Counted from the stretch's first letter, positions 9,688-20,399 are shown. The stretch is 62,000 nucleotides of DNA from Symsagittifera roscoffensis (GCF_963678635.1 NW_026971759.1:1-62000); one strand, 5' to 3'. Numbers and translations: made by a program. Notes: generated by a model not told the origin, from the letters alone.

Positions 9688-11556
9688 TTTGCACTCAGGT
9701 TAAGTGCATTTCCTAGCCTTCGGCCAATAACGGAACTTGTGGTTCGCTTGTAGATAGGAGAAACATAGTTTTTTCTCCTTGGAAAAATTTGCCCTTTGAG
9801 TAGGATTCTTTTCCTTGAGGATATTGCATTCTCATAACGGATTTTTACTAGCGCACTGTGGAGAGGGAGGATAGTCAACCTTGTTCGGCTGAGCCCTGGA
9901 TGCAAAAACTCGGGTTGTGTTTTTTGTCTTCCCTCGGTTTTTGATTTACCAGGAGAAGTTTTCAAACGCTCATGCGTTTGGGCTTTTTCTTTGAACCACT
10001 CGTTGAAATCAAGGAGGTTAGGGCAGTACCAATTACGCTTGAGCGTGTAGGATGACCAAGACTCCTTCAATTTCGGAGGCAACTTACATAAAGCTTGACT
10101 CAAGATGGTGGTTCATTTTAGATCGTCCTCATATGACAACGATCGAAACACACCAACAAGATTTAAATAACGCTAGCAAAATTATTGATTTTTTCCGAAT
10201 TGTGCAGTTTCACTGCTGAAACGCTGTTATTTTTTCGAGGTGGGCATTCACGACGGTTTGAAGTTGCCCAAAATTTCGTTCAAGGAACCTTAGTGCATCC
10301 CTGTACAATCAACCTGAGTACGCAAAGTCCACTATTGCCAACTTAGCTTTCTCTGTTACGAGTGTTTTAAGTTATGTCAGCTTGACTTCTTCCATAGGAG
10401 TTGATTGCGAATCAATCTCACTCTGAAACTGACCTATCCATTTATGCCATTCCAACTGATTACCAGCGTACTTGAAAAGTTTCGATTCCGGTGATAGATT
10501 CTACCTGTTCGATGCCAGTGTTTCGGGTAAGCCTCGAACTGTTATCGGTTGCGATGGCTGATTGACATAATTCGGTACAGGTTGGTATACGCACGACACG
10601 GCCGTATTCGAAAATTATGGCTGGTGAACGGACGAGCAAGAAAAATTCGACGGAATAGTGAGTTGCTCCACAGCTATTGAAAGGGGAAAGTTAGGGATTC
10701 AGGCAGGGCACGGATGTTACTGCCTCACAGACGTGCGATGACTCTTTCAAAGCTAAAGGGTTGCAAACTACGGGTGTCGGTGTTGCAGTTGAAGGGAACC
10801 ACGATGCGAGGCTCGGATTATAAAACTGACTGAAATGGAGGGATGATCTAAAGGGTTTACTGCCGAAACAACTGCAGTATGAGGAGTTATATTTGTATTC
10901 GAAGGTGGCGGAACACTTTTAGATCTAGTTCTGTTAGCAATCTGATTAAGAGATTTAACACTCATGGGAGGTATTTCAGCACCATGCATCAATTTAGAAG
11001 ACAGGCCAACAAACTGGGCGTTACACACAGGAACGACATCTACCGGGGCGTTATAGAGATTCGTATTCAATCCAGAAGTGTATGCGATCGTTCGGTTACG
11101 CTCCTTACTGAGTTCGTCCTCGGAACATATTCAACCCAAGTTTCTGTGCGTTTGTCTGCTGTTTTTCTGTGAAACTTACCGAGCTTAATTCTCCCAGTTT
11201 CAGCTATTTTGTCTTCAACATATTTTTTCTTTTTTTTCTCGCTGATTTGTACTTTTGCCATTATTTGCTAGTGGGCGCTTCATGAATGCTTCATTTTTTG
11301 TCTCAGTCTTTTATTTCTTAATTTAGCCGGACAACAAATCTTTTTTCTGTTAACTGGAAGTTGTTGAGACTGTTTTACTCTGACCTGAGACTCTAGACCG
11401 ATGTGAACTTCGAGAGTTTTCGGAACCCTTCAGTGAACCCACTTCCCCCGAACACAATGAAATGGATCTTACTTGTTTTTCAGATTCTGCATAAATCATA
11501 GCTTTCTCAATCACCTCATCTTGTCTTCTTGTCACCAGGTCGAGCCACTGTTCCAA
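9678..11556 (-). pseudogene. BEL/Pao gag relic (nested copy)
   Basis: Reading down from 11556: an N-terminal charged region (EQWLDLVTRRQDEVIEKAM, HRSRVSGQSKTVSTTSS), then lysine/glutamate-rich ISEKKKKKYVEDKIAETGRI and TWVEYVPRT (11261-11067), a proline/asparagine segment (11070-10768), a DUF1759 remnant near 10560-10400, LERNFGQ-like sequence near 10285-10250, and the 141-codon frame 10103-9678 with LLDFNEWFKEKAQTHERLK. Coiled-coil-like N-terminus followed by DUF1759 is usual for BEL/Pao gag. Several shifts disrupt it. Confidence 0.8.
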
Positions 11557-11584
11557 TTACTCCCAAATCTTATCTTTAATAACT

Positions 11585-11783
11585 GCGTAAATTTATGTCC
11601 CGTCAAGTTCGGCTCACATTTGAGTTTTAGAAAGGAAATGACCTAGGCGGGGTTAGAACCTGCTGCCGAACCCACCTGGACGCACTGTGTATACGCTCTG
11701 CTACTGTCCCTGTGTGCAACTATAACTCAAATTTGTTATGTGCAAATGTAGTTCAAACTTGTATTTACAATTGCTCTGCAACA
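11585..11783 (-). repeat. truncated 5' LTR of nested BEL/Pao (family 1)
   Basis: About 200 bp equal the 5' (sense) half of the family-1 LTR, starting TGTTGCAGAGC at 11783 and including the tRNA-like module (B-box position 11649-11660 mutated, A-box near 11690-11705). The other half, the primer-binding site and part of the leader are deleted: at 11584 the LTR passes directly into leader sequence matching 16075-16095. Confidence 0.75.
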
Positions 11784-12120
11784 ATGGGTTTTGAGTGGCC
11801 CACTCACTTCATCTTCTGGGTTTATGTCAACTTGTTTCAAGTGCAATGTCAAGGACGTGGAAGTTGTGCGCCAAGTTAAAGCGTGGTATGAATTAGAAAG
11901 CTATGGTACACACAAGCAAGCTGACGCTCTTTCTGCAGCCGATCAGCGAGCGCATAACTTTCTTGATAAAACAACTTACCATGATGGTGAACGGTACTGC
12001 ATCACTACTCAGCGCTGGTACAGTTCAAGACCTTCAAAAACAGGTCGACAAAGAAGTGGTTTAAAAATAAATTCACTGACACAATGAAAAAGGACCTCGA
12101 TGAAGGTTGTGTCACTGTGA
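11784..12120 (+). pseudogene. BEL/Pao protease-RT linker, continuation of interrupted host element
   Basis: The open frame from 11791 reads SGPLTSSSGFMSTCFKCN, AWYELESYGTHKQADALSAA and KTTYHDGERY, the conserved linker between protease and RT of BEL/Pao. It starts immediately after the LTR end with the tryptophan-valine pair that should follow the LPVG left at 6968. A shift follows TTYHDGERY. The same segment occurs at 16626-16900 and, reversed, at 4738-4513. Confidence 0.8.
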
Positions 12121-12125
12121 TTTAA

Positions 12126-12740
12126 TTGCATGATCCCCAGCTCCGTTCCTCCTGTGAATGGTATTTATCCCACCGTCCTGTCCTCAACCCAATCAAAAGT
12201 AGGGACCACAGGGTTTTAAATGGCGCGTCGAAAACTCACGACCAACCCTTAAGCAGAATTTGTTACACCGGTAAATGCAGCGGACATCGAGGGTTTCTCC
12301 TCCAGGTTGTTTTACCCTCGTGTGATCAAACTTCTTTTCGTTTTTTTTTGTGGTGTGAGAGTGCCACACCGCATGTGGACGTTCTCTGGTATAAACGGCA
12401 TATTTATTGTGCCTGGGATTCCCCGACGTTCCCGATTTTCGCACTTCAGCAAGCAGCTAGGGATAACGTTGAAAAAACTCCTGAAGCATCTCAAGTGCAC
12501 TTACTACTTCAGAAGTACTCTTTTATGGGTGATTACTTGGATTCATTTGAAAACCGCGATCACGCAAGGAGAATAAACAAAAATATTGAGAAATGCCCTA
12601 AATCGGGATGATTCCGTTGCACCAAATTTGTCAAAAATGTCCCTGCAGTTGAACAAAACTTAAACCCGTCAATTGATGTAACCGCAAAAGTAAAATACGT
12701 TGCGAGTGGTAGTAAACACTTGAATTTTCATATGTTAGGG
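12126..12740 (+). pseudogene. BEL/Pao reverse transcriptase (copy Y), catalytic motif lost
   Basis: A 161-codon open frame contains the RT landmarks EWYLSHRPVLNPIKS, RVLNGASKTHDQPLS, FLWCESATPHVDVLWYKRHI, FALQQAARDNVE and FMGDYLDSFENRDHARR. The last should be YMDDYLDS; the first catalytic aspartate is glycine (12522-12533). About 35 residues of the fingers/palm region after RICYT are missing or shifted. Similarity fades after 12611. It is followed at once by the RNase H relic. Confidence 0.85.
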
Positions 12741-13560
12741 TTAAAATAGAAAAATGGAGGTGACTCTCAGTTTCGTTTCAATGGTCTTCGAGGCTATAAG
12801 TTTGGTGGCTCCCAGTTTGGTGGCTCTCAGTTTCGTTTCAATGGTCTTCGACGCTATTAGTTTGGTGGCTCCCCACAGGGTAAGGAGCCGTCCGCTCCTT
12901 GAAAAAAAAAATTGGCGCATAACTGGCAACAATGTGACAATTTTTTATCAGAAGCGCTCCTAAAGCATTTCATCGAATGTCATTCAAGACTGTTTGTCCC
13001 AGGAAAAATAGTCATTCCCTGAGCTACTTCAGTTATGTTTTTGGTCTAAGTGCGCTGAATACGTTTGGGGATAGCTCACAAAACGTCATTTTCGCTGATC
13101 GTTTCTTTCACTCCTGGATTTTTGAGACTCATAAACTGAATTTGCATTTAATTTTGGTAAAGCAAGTGTAGCTCCATTGAAGTTTTGTCCATGCGAAGCT
13201 GTAATTGCAGGCAGCCTTGCTGCCATCTTGTTTGAAGGAAGATATACTCCGGGCACTTTCTATCAATATAGCCCGCGTCTTTTTGCGGACCGATAGCACC
13301 AAGGTGTTATAATGGCTTCACTCTGTCGATAAATTACCGAATTTTGTCGCAAACCGTGTTTGGGAAAGAAGGAACTCAGCAGTGGATCTAGGGTTTCTTT
13401 TGAATAGTGGAGACAAACCCGCAGACAATGAGACACGCGGAATATTGGTACATTTCCTTAAAAAAGCAAATGAGTGAGGTCGAAGCTTCCCAATGGACCA
13501 TGAATGGCCTTTTAAATCGAACCTGGATGTTGTTGATAATATCCTCTCAAAGAGACGACA
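12741..13560 (+). pseudogene. BEL/Pao RNase H relic (copy Y)
   Basis: 12754-12960 encodes LSFVSMVFEAISLVAP twice because of a 60-bp local duplication, then VRSRPLLE. Later pieces in other frames include NTFGDSSQNVIF (13060), GKASVAPLKF (13170), and a segment near 13330-13440 recalling the tether before integrase (FCRKPCLGKKELSSGS, QTRRQ-TRN). The order is right for the BEL/Pao RNase H domain. Numerous stops. Confidence 0.65.
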
Positions 13561-14550
13561 CAAAAGGCAAATTGACACATGCTCTCACGAGTATTTTGAA
13601 GAAGTCAGAGCCCGTATACGCTAGGGAGAATTATAGTAATTTTACAAAAAGGCAGGTTAAGTTTGCTTTACGTTGAGGTTATTGCCAAATTAAGCATTTC
13701 CGCGAGCTTAGCGCTCAAATATACATTCGGCTTAAAGAGAAATTGCAGAAAACAATTTGTTACTTTTGGCTCAATCCCAATCAATCCAGGTTGAGTTCAA
13801 CAACATCAATCTGGCAAACCCGTGAAACGGTCCAGTCGTTTTGCAGGTTACTCACCGCTTATCGGCACCGGTGTCTTTAATCATTCCACACGACGGATTC
13901 AACGTTTGGTCGAAATAGATTTTGACTTTAAACATCCCATCAACTTGTTGGTGAAATTGTTTCTGAGGCATCTGCCATTTGGTCACAACCATCACCACTT
14001 GGATTTTTTCAGCTCCATAGTATATATGGGTTTTTTGGTGTTGTTTCTGCAAGCAACCCTTCGTGCGGTTTAAGATGATGTTTCGGTTGCAAAAAAACGC
14101 AAGGCAAGCACTTTATATGCTATGATCTCCAACCAACGCGTCTAACGGTTTGGTTACCGCCATCCGCAATTCAAAAATTCAAGACTGGCTCTAGCGTCAT
14201 GAGGATGGAAAAACTTAACGCCGGCCGAAGTATGCCAAGATTTGTGTGGTCAGATTGTTAGTGCATAGGAGATTAAATGGAAATACAATCCTCCTGGCGC
14301 GCCTCATCATAATGGGTCTTGGGAAAGGATAGTGAGCAGTTGCAAAGGCATTTTCTACGCAATAATTGAAACTCGCAATTTAACGGAAGAGTTATTTTCG
14401 ACCACATTTTTTCTAGTGTAGAACCTAGTAAATGTCCGTCCAATGACGCCTGTTGGTCCCAAAATTTTGCAATAACGCCTGTTGGTCTCGAATTTTGGCA
14501 AGACCATTACGAAGACAAGACAGGAGTAGAAGCTTTTTTCTGTGAATTGA
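13561..14550 (+). pseudogene. BEL/Pao integrase relic (copy Y)
   Basis: 13822-14073 encodes RSSRFAGYSPLIGTGVF, RRIQRLVEIDFDFKHPINL and LVKLFLRHLPFGHNHHH, the zinc-binding N-terminal domain. After a deletion of most of the DDE core, 14278-14328 encodes WKYNPPGAPHHNGSWER and then SSCKGIFYAIIETRNLTEEL. Integrase similarity ends near 14480, and Ty3/Gypsy RT sequence begins at about 14560. The matching segment in copy Z is 17641-18510. Confidence 0.8.
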
Positions 14551-14559
14551 TGTTGCACC

Positions 14560-15503
14560 AGTAAATGAGGCTGCCCCTCATTTTGTCCATTGCAGCCCAT
14601 AGTTTTCTGCCTCTTTAACCTGCGTGACGGTGAAATAAGGTAATTTCAAAACTTGTTATATCGAAGACGAGATAAAAGCGACGGCCACTGTAGAAGATCT
14701 CATTCACAGACTTGTTGAAGTCTTCAATTGCATGAAAAGAGCATGCTTGAAATGTAAGCCATCGAACTGCGAGTTCTCACAAACTCCATAAATTAACTGG
14801 ACGGAAAAGACCAATTAACTGAGCCGAAACTAGGCGCAGTGTAAGCTTTGATAACATGTAAAGTTCCCAAAACAGGCCCACAAGCACTGAAAATTTTGAT
14901 TTTCCCAAACTACAACAGGTTGTTTGTGAAAAGAAGAACGGACAATATATATCTGATGCAACAACAGATTTGCAAGATTGGAAAGACGTTGGAGTGGAAT
15001 GGGGTTTTTTGTGACGGCACCACTTCTAGGAATGTCTATAGACAAGCTTTTTCGTACCCGACAACGATGAATCCGTGATCTCCGGAATCGGTATCTCCGG
15101 AACTTTACATCAGAAAGTACATTGGAACGAAAAGACAGTTCTCCGTCCCTTTGCTTTCGGGAGCAAGGTGTTGAGCGACACAATTATGAAGTATGGCGCT
15201 CCAAAGGCCCAAATCTTTGCGGTGTTCAGGTTTGTCGAGAAGTATCTTGCCCACCCAGGGAGCTCAACCCAAAAATTTAGAATGGACAACCACTTCATAT
15301 GCTGATTGAAGATGTAATCAAGGGATCAGATTTACATTTAACCTTGCAAAATTCGATTAGATGGATATTATATGAAAACTTACTTAGGATGCGTGAATAT
15401 AGAAAATGGTTGAAAACAAGCCAACAAGAAAAAATATAAGAGGAACTCTCAATTTTAGACAAAGATATTTTATAAGATGTTTGAACAAACCAAGCCATAC
15501 CAC
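14560..15503 (+). pseudogene. Ty3/Gypsy RT C-terminus and RNase H relic (copy Y)
   Basis: 14690-14780 encodes VEDLIHRLVEVFNCMKRACL and KCKPSNCEFSQ, the RT thumb/connection of Ty3/Gypsy. Further on are FPNYNRLFVKRRTDNIYLMQ (near 14900) and the open frame 15075-15305 with ISGTLHQKVHWNEKTVLRPF and GSKVLSDTIMKYGAPKAQIF, a Gypsy-type RNase H. The segment breaks at 15503, where the next tandem unit starts with reversed BEL/Pao gag. The catalytic YxDD region is not recognisable. Confidence 0.8.
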
Positions 15504-16047
15504 AGAGGGACACATAACTGGGCGTTACACCCAGAAACAACACCGCGGCGTTGTAGGGAACCGTATTCAATCCAGAAGTGTATGCGGTCGGTTCGGTTAG
15601 GGTCCTTACTCAATTCAAATTCGGCACATTATCAACCCACGTTTCTGTGCGTTTATCTGCTATTTCTCTGTAAAAACTTACCGAGCTTAGCTCTTCCTCC
15701 AAATCAGCTTCAGCTCTTTTGGCTTCAACATGTTTTGCTCTTCTCCTCGCGGTTTTGTACTTTTTCCAAGCTTTGCTTGGTTTCTAGTGGCCGCATTGAT
15801 GCTTATTTTTGTCTCTCAATCTCTTCTTTCTGAATTTAGTCAACAACAGCTCTTTTTTCCGTTGACCGGAAGTAGTTGAAACTGTTTTACTCTGAGCTGA
15901 GACTCTAGATCGATGTGGACTTCGAGGGTTTTCGGAACCATTTGAGAAAGCCACTTCCACCGAACGCGACGAAATGGACCATACATTTTCTTCAGATCCT
16001 ACATAGTTCATAGTTTTCTGGATTACCTCATCGTGTTTTTTTTTCAT
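15504..16047 (-). pseudogene. BEL/Pao gag N-terminus (start of tandem unit Z)
   Basis: The minus frame 16047-15784 (MKKKHDEVIQKTMNYVGSEE, HRSRVSAQSKTVSTTSGQRK) matches the gag N-terminus at 11556-11350. The ATG at 16047 is a plausible gag start because it lies about 105 nt downstream of the primer-binding site. Lower bases to 15504 match 11012-11260. The rest of this copy's body is absent, because the tandem-duplication breakpoint falls at about 15503. Confidence 0.7.
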
Positions 16048-16152
16048 AGTTCAAACCACTGTTCCAATTTCTCCCAAATCTTATCTCTCTTAAAAGCTCC
16101 GAGTCGCCAATAAAAGCTCTGTATTCCCGGATTGCAAAAAAATGCTCTGTAG

Positions 16153-16170
16153 TGCCGGGTCGCGGCACCA
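16153..16170 (-). promoter_or_regulatory. primer-binding site, BEL/Pao family 1
   Basis: In sense (minus), TGGTGCCGCGACCCGGCA starts six bases after the LTR 3' end. It has the TGG start complementary to a tRNA CCA tail. The matching tRNA was not identified. The second family has a related core at 56518-56534. Confidence 0.7.
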
Positions 16171-16176
16171 AAAAAT

Positions 16177-16625
16177 TGTAGATTCAAATTTTACTGCGAT
16201 TAAAACTATAACCATCAGAGAACAAACTCGATTAATTTCCTTTAATTCCAAGTTTTGTATGGCAAAAAACTTATATTCAGCAGTTTTTGAGCGTCTGAAT
16301 GTGTTCACAATTTGATCAAACCAGTCAATCAAGGTCGGTAAAGGCTGTTTCACGATTTAGTTTAAATAGCTAAATATAACAGAAAACGTTTTTTGGGGGT
16401 TGAAATCCGATTACGGAGCGTAAATTTAGTGCCTGTCAAGTTTGGCGGATTTTTGATTGAGTATCAGAAAGGAAATGATCGAGGCGGGATTCGAACCTGC
16501 GCCGGCGCCGAAACCGCCGAGATGCACTGTGTATACGCACTGCTACTGTCCCTGCAAGCAACTATAGCTCAATCTTGCTATATGCAATTATAGTTCAAAA
16601 TTGTATTTACATGTGCTCAGCAACA
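16177..16625 (-). repeat. best preserved family-1 BEL/Pao LTR
   Basis: 449 bp from TGTTGCTGAGC (sense start at 16625) to ...TACA (sense end at 16177). It aligns with 6969-7437 along its length and is followed in sense by a spacer of six bases and a primer-binding site, so it is a 5' LTR. Just outside its start, plus-strand host BEL/Pao sequence resumes at 16626, the same junction as at 11783/11784. Includes the tRNA-like module at 16478-16556. Confidence 0.8.
16478..16556 (-). promoter_or_regulatory. tRNA-like A-box/B-box module in LTR
   Basis: In sense, TAGCAGTGCG (A-box-like, 16544-16535) is followed by GGTTCGAATCC (B box, 16497-16487). The spacing and flanks match 7296-7366, with a longer middle. 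It starts about 70 nt from the LTR 5' end. Confidence 0.5.
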
Positions 16626-17640
16626 ATGGGTTTCCCCTCATCTTCTGGGTTGTTGTCAAGTTGTTTCAAGTGCAATGCAGAGGACATGGAACTTGTGCGA
16701 CAAGTTAAAGCGTGCTCCGATTAAGATAGCCATGGTATATACAAACAAGCTGACGCTCGTTCTGCAGCCGATCAGCGAGCGCATAACCTTCTTGATAAAA
16801 CAACTTACCATGATGGTGAACGGTACTGCATCATTACTCAGCGCTGGTTCAGTTCATGACCTTCAAAAACAGCTCGACAAAGAAGTGGTTTAAAATTAAA
16901 TTCACTGAATAAAAAAGGACCTCGATGAAGGTTATGTCATTTAGGTTTAACCGCACGATCCCCAGCTCCACTCCGCCCGTGAATGTTAATTACCTCTCCA
17001 TTCTGTCCTCAACCCGATCAAACCGGTAAGGTAAATCGGGTTTTAAATTGCGCATCGAAAATTCACGACCAACCATCAAGCAATTCTCGTTGGGCTCGTT
17101 GGGCCTGACTTATTGCAGAGTTTGTTACATATAAAAATGCAGCGGACATTGAGGGTTTTCCTTCAGGTTGGGGTACCCTCGTGTGATCAAAATTAATGTT
17201 TTTTTGTGGTGTGAGGATGCCACATCGCATGTGGAAGTTCTCCGAAACAAACTGCATATTTTAGGTGCCTGGGACTATAAAATTAGAAGTGATTCTCTTA
17301 TGATTAGTCGTGGAGTTAACCGTAGGCCCCAAACATCCGTTACGCAGTGAACGGCTCTCAGTTTCGTTTCATCAGTCTTCGACCTTATTAATTAGGTGGC
17401 TCCCCACACGGCAAGAGCCCGCCCTCTTCTTAATGACTATTAAAGAGGTCGAAGCTTCCCATTATACAATGAGTTGCCTTTTAAACCGAATCTGAATGTT
17501 GCCAGTAATATCCTCTCAAAGACCCTTGTGGTCCACAAAATAGGCAATTCGACACATGCTCTCAAGAGTACTTTGAAGAAGTCAGAGCCTGTATATGGTT
17601 GAGAGAAGTATAGTAATTTCTACTAAACTGCAGGGATACG
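16626..17640 (+). pseudogene. BEL/Pao linker-RT-RNase H relic (copy Z)
   Basis: 16640-16870 repeats the linker (SSCFKCNAEDMELVRQVKA, ADARSAADQRAHNLL, KTTYHDGERY across shifts). 17195-17275 retains a short RT piece (FLWCEDATSHVEVLRNKLHI); the core and YxDD are deleted, because RNase H sequence (SFVSSVFD-like near 17355-17400, then PFKPN and ILSK motifs near 17480-17520) follows within 100 bp. The layout is colinear with 11784-13680 but shorter. Confidence 0.75.
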
Positions 17641-18510
17641 TTTGCTTCACGCTCAAATAAACACCCGACTTAACTAGCAATTGCAAAAGACAAATTATTA
17701 CTCCTGGCTCAATACCAATAATTCTCGGTTGAGTTCAACAACTTCAATCTAGCAAACCCTTGAACAGGTCCAGTCGTTTTGCAGGTTACTCACCGTTTAT
17801 CGGCACCGGTGTCTTTAATCATTCCACACGACGGATTCAACGTTTGGTCGAAATAGATTTTGACTTTAAGCATCCCATCAACTTGGATCCTCATCACTTG
17901 TTGGTGAAATTGTTTCTGAGGCATCTGCCATTTGGGCACAACTATCACCACTTGGATTCTTTCCGCTCCATAGTACATATGGGTTTTTTGGTGTTTTGTC
18001 TGCGATCAACCCTTCTTGCAATTTAAAGATGTTAATTTATTTGCAAAAAATGCAACGCAAACTAGTTTTTTCCTATGATCTCCGACCTACGCGTTGAACG
18101 GTTCGGTTAACACCATCGGCCATTCAATAACTGTGGTGTGGACTATTTTTGTTCATTTTATGTGACTAATTGCCGCTTTTTTACGCCCGCTGTAGTACGC
18201 CAAGAGTTTTGTGGTCAGAATTTTAGTTCATAAGGAGATCAAATGAAAATACAATCCTCCTGGCGCGCCTCATCATAATGGGTGTTGGGAAAGGTTAGTG
18301 AGCAGTGCGCAATAATTGGAGCTCGCAATTTAACGGATGAGTTATTGTCGACCATATTTTATTCAGTATAGCAACCATTAAATGTCCGTCCATTAACACC
18401 TGTTAGTCCCGAATTTTGACAATAACGCCTGTTGGTTACGAACTTTGGCAAGATAATTACGATGATGAGACAGGGAGTAGAAGATTTGATTTCTAAGAAC
18501 TGATTTTGTA
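17641..18510 (+). pseudogene. BEL/Pao integrase relic (copy Z)
   Basis: 17760-18026 encodes SSRFAGYSPFIGTGVF, RRIQRLVEIDFDFKHPINLD and HHLLVKLFLRHLPFGHN. 18248-18290 encodes KYNPPGAPHHNGCWERLV; the tryptophan before it has become TGA. The DDE core is deleted as in copy Y, so the deletion predates the duplication. Similarity passes into Ty3/Gypsy RT near 18512 at the same place as in copy Y. Confidence 0.8.
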
Positions 18511-18511
18511 C

Positions 18512-19470
18512 CAGTAAATGAGCATGCCCCTCGGCTTGTCCAATACAACCGCAAACTTTTAGCGTCTTATGGCTCAGCCTTTAACTTTCGTGACGAAGAA
18601 GAAAAGAACTTTCAAAATGTGGTAATAGCAGTGCCCACTGTAGAAGGTCAAATTGACATACTTGTTGAAGTCTTCAATTGCATGAAAAGAGCATGCTTGA
18701 AATATAAGCCATCGAAATGCGAGTTCTCACAGCCTCCATAAAATAACTGGAAAAGACCAAATAACTGAGCCAAAACCAGGCGCAGTGTAAGCTTTGATAA
18801 CATGTAAAGCTACCATAACAGGCCTAAAAATACTAAAAAATTTGCTTTTCACAAATTACAACAGGTTGTTTGTGAAGCGATAGACGGACAGGATCATCTG
18901 ATGCAGCAACAGATGCGCGACAATGGAAAGACGTTCGAGTGGAATGTGAAGGCTCAGTTTTTTTGTGAAGGCACCACTTCTACGTAAGTCTACCGGAAAG
19001 CCTGTTTGTACCCGACATCGATGAGTCAGTGATCGGTCTCTCCGGAATTTTACACCAGAAACTAAAGTGGAACGAAAGACCGTTCTTCGTTCCTTTGCTT
19101 TCGGGAGCAAGGTGTTGAGCGACACAGTTATAAAGTATGGCGCACCAAAGGACAAAACCTTTGCGGTGGTCTCGTTTGTCGAGAAGTATCTTGCTCACCT
19201 ACGGAGCTCAACCCTGAAGTTTAGAATGGACAAGCACTTCAAATCCTGGATGAGACGTAATCAAGGGATCAGATTTACAATGAATCTTGGATAGTTCGAC
19301 TAGATGGATATTATATGATAATTTGCTTAAGATGAGTGACAGGCACAAGAACGCTGACAGCCTTAGCGAAAAGACAGAAAGTTGAAAACGGTTGGAAACA
19401 AGCCAACAAGGAAGAGAAAAAAGAGTAACTCTCGATTTTAGACAAATATAGTTAATGAGGTGTTTGAACA
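18512..19470 (+). pseudogene. Ty3/Gypsy RT-RNase H relic (copy Z)
   Basis: 18515-18600 encodes MPLGLSNTTANF and LMAQPLTFVTKKK, an RT palm block. VFNCMKRACLKYKPSKCEFS follows near 18670. 19067-19294 encodes KTVLRSFAFGSKVLSDTVIK, YGAPKDKTFAVVSFVEKYLA, and near 19335 RHKNADSLSEKTES closes RNase H. This copy continues into a spacer and integrase, unlike copy Y. It is interrupted by stops, including where the YxDD motif should be. Confidence 0.8.
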
Positions 19471-20399
19471 AGCCAGGGCATACTATAGAAGTACATCTGC
19501 AAGGAAGATCCTTTTTGACTTGTTATTGCGTCTCAAAGTTTTCCAATTGTAAACATCGGGAGTTTGAGCAAGATTGTAGAACAATAGTTCAGTAACTGGT
19601 TTTCTCATATCTCAGAGTGTGTTGATTAAGACGTCATGCAGAACCAGAAAAATTTTATCAAAGTTCAAGGGAAAACAGTCACTTTCCTGACATCTAAGAA
19701 GTCGAAAGAAGAAACTTTGTGCGCAAAGTCGGAAAAGCATAGGAACGATCTCCCAAACAGACAAGATTCCATGGAAAAAATTTGTCCAGGGAATCTAGGT
19801 GGAAGTATCAATCCGAACCATCAAGCTCTGAAGTAAAAACGTATTCCACTGAACACTAACTAAGTGATAGCCTCCCGAATAAATCAGAGGCTGACATTTT
19901 TCGGAGTGTAACTCATGCGCAGCAGGATAACTCAGAACTTGCAATTCACAAAACATATGTAGAAACGTATACTATCAGAAAACGATCGTTTGATCCCTTT
20001 GGATGAAACATTTCAGGACAGTGCGGCCGATGACTGGGAATGACAGCAGCATTATAACACCCCATGAGCCTGTTAAATCAGTGGCAAGTGAAGAGGATCG
20101 ACCTTGAACCATTTGAACGAGAAACAAAACCACTAGCCAAGACCTAGTCATAAAGATGCACTTAAAGGCAAGACACAGACTCTCCGACTTGCTTAGACCG
20201 CAGCGAAATAGTCGCGTGACCAGCAGCTTGAAAAACTGGAACGAGAAGGGAACGCCAGAAAAAGTTGACCTAGTCAAAATCAGTTTGAGGTTCTTAAGAC
20301 ATTACCACATGCGTAAAAAAGGCGAAAGTACTTGAACGAAGATGGGATCGTTGCCTGCAAAAGAAGAGATGAAGATAGAGTTCTGCGTAAAAACAACGC
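19471..20399 (+). pseudogene. Ty3/Gypsy region between RNase H and integrase, decayed
   Basis: Highly charged pieces with no clear domain. A 66-codon frame at 19636-19836 is lysine-rich. HAQQDNSELAIHKTYVETYT near 19915-19975 looks like the long low-complexity tether seen in this Gypsy type. Position between RNase H and integrase is the main evidence. Confidence 0.5.

Larger units (their letters stand above)
6969..11783 (-). mobile_element. nested BEL/Pao retrotransposon, minus strand (family 1)
   Basis: This element, about 4.8 kb and internally deleted, has all parts in order in the minus direction: truncated 5' LTR (11783-11585), gag (11556-9678), protease region (9687-9244), RT (9240-8760), RNase H (8700-8166), integrase (8165-7440) and 3' LTR (7437-6969). 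It sits inside a plus-strand BEL/Pao element. LTR outer ends read TGTTGC at the 5' side and ...CA at the 3' side in sense. No clear target-site duplication is left. Many stops and frameshifts show it is old. Confidence 0.8.

Noticed and set aside
6960-11792. Target-site duplication flanking the nested element
   Set aside because: Left flank GGAAG and right flank ATGGG share at most an A-x-G triplet; too little to claim a duplication.
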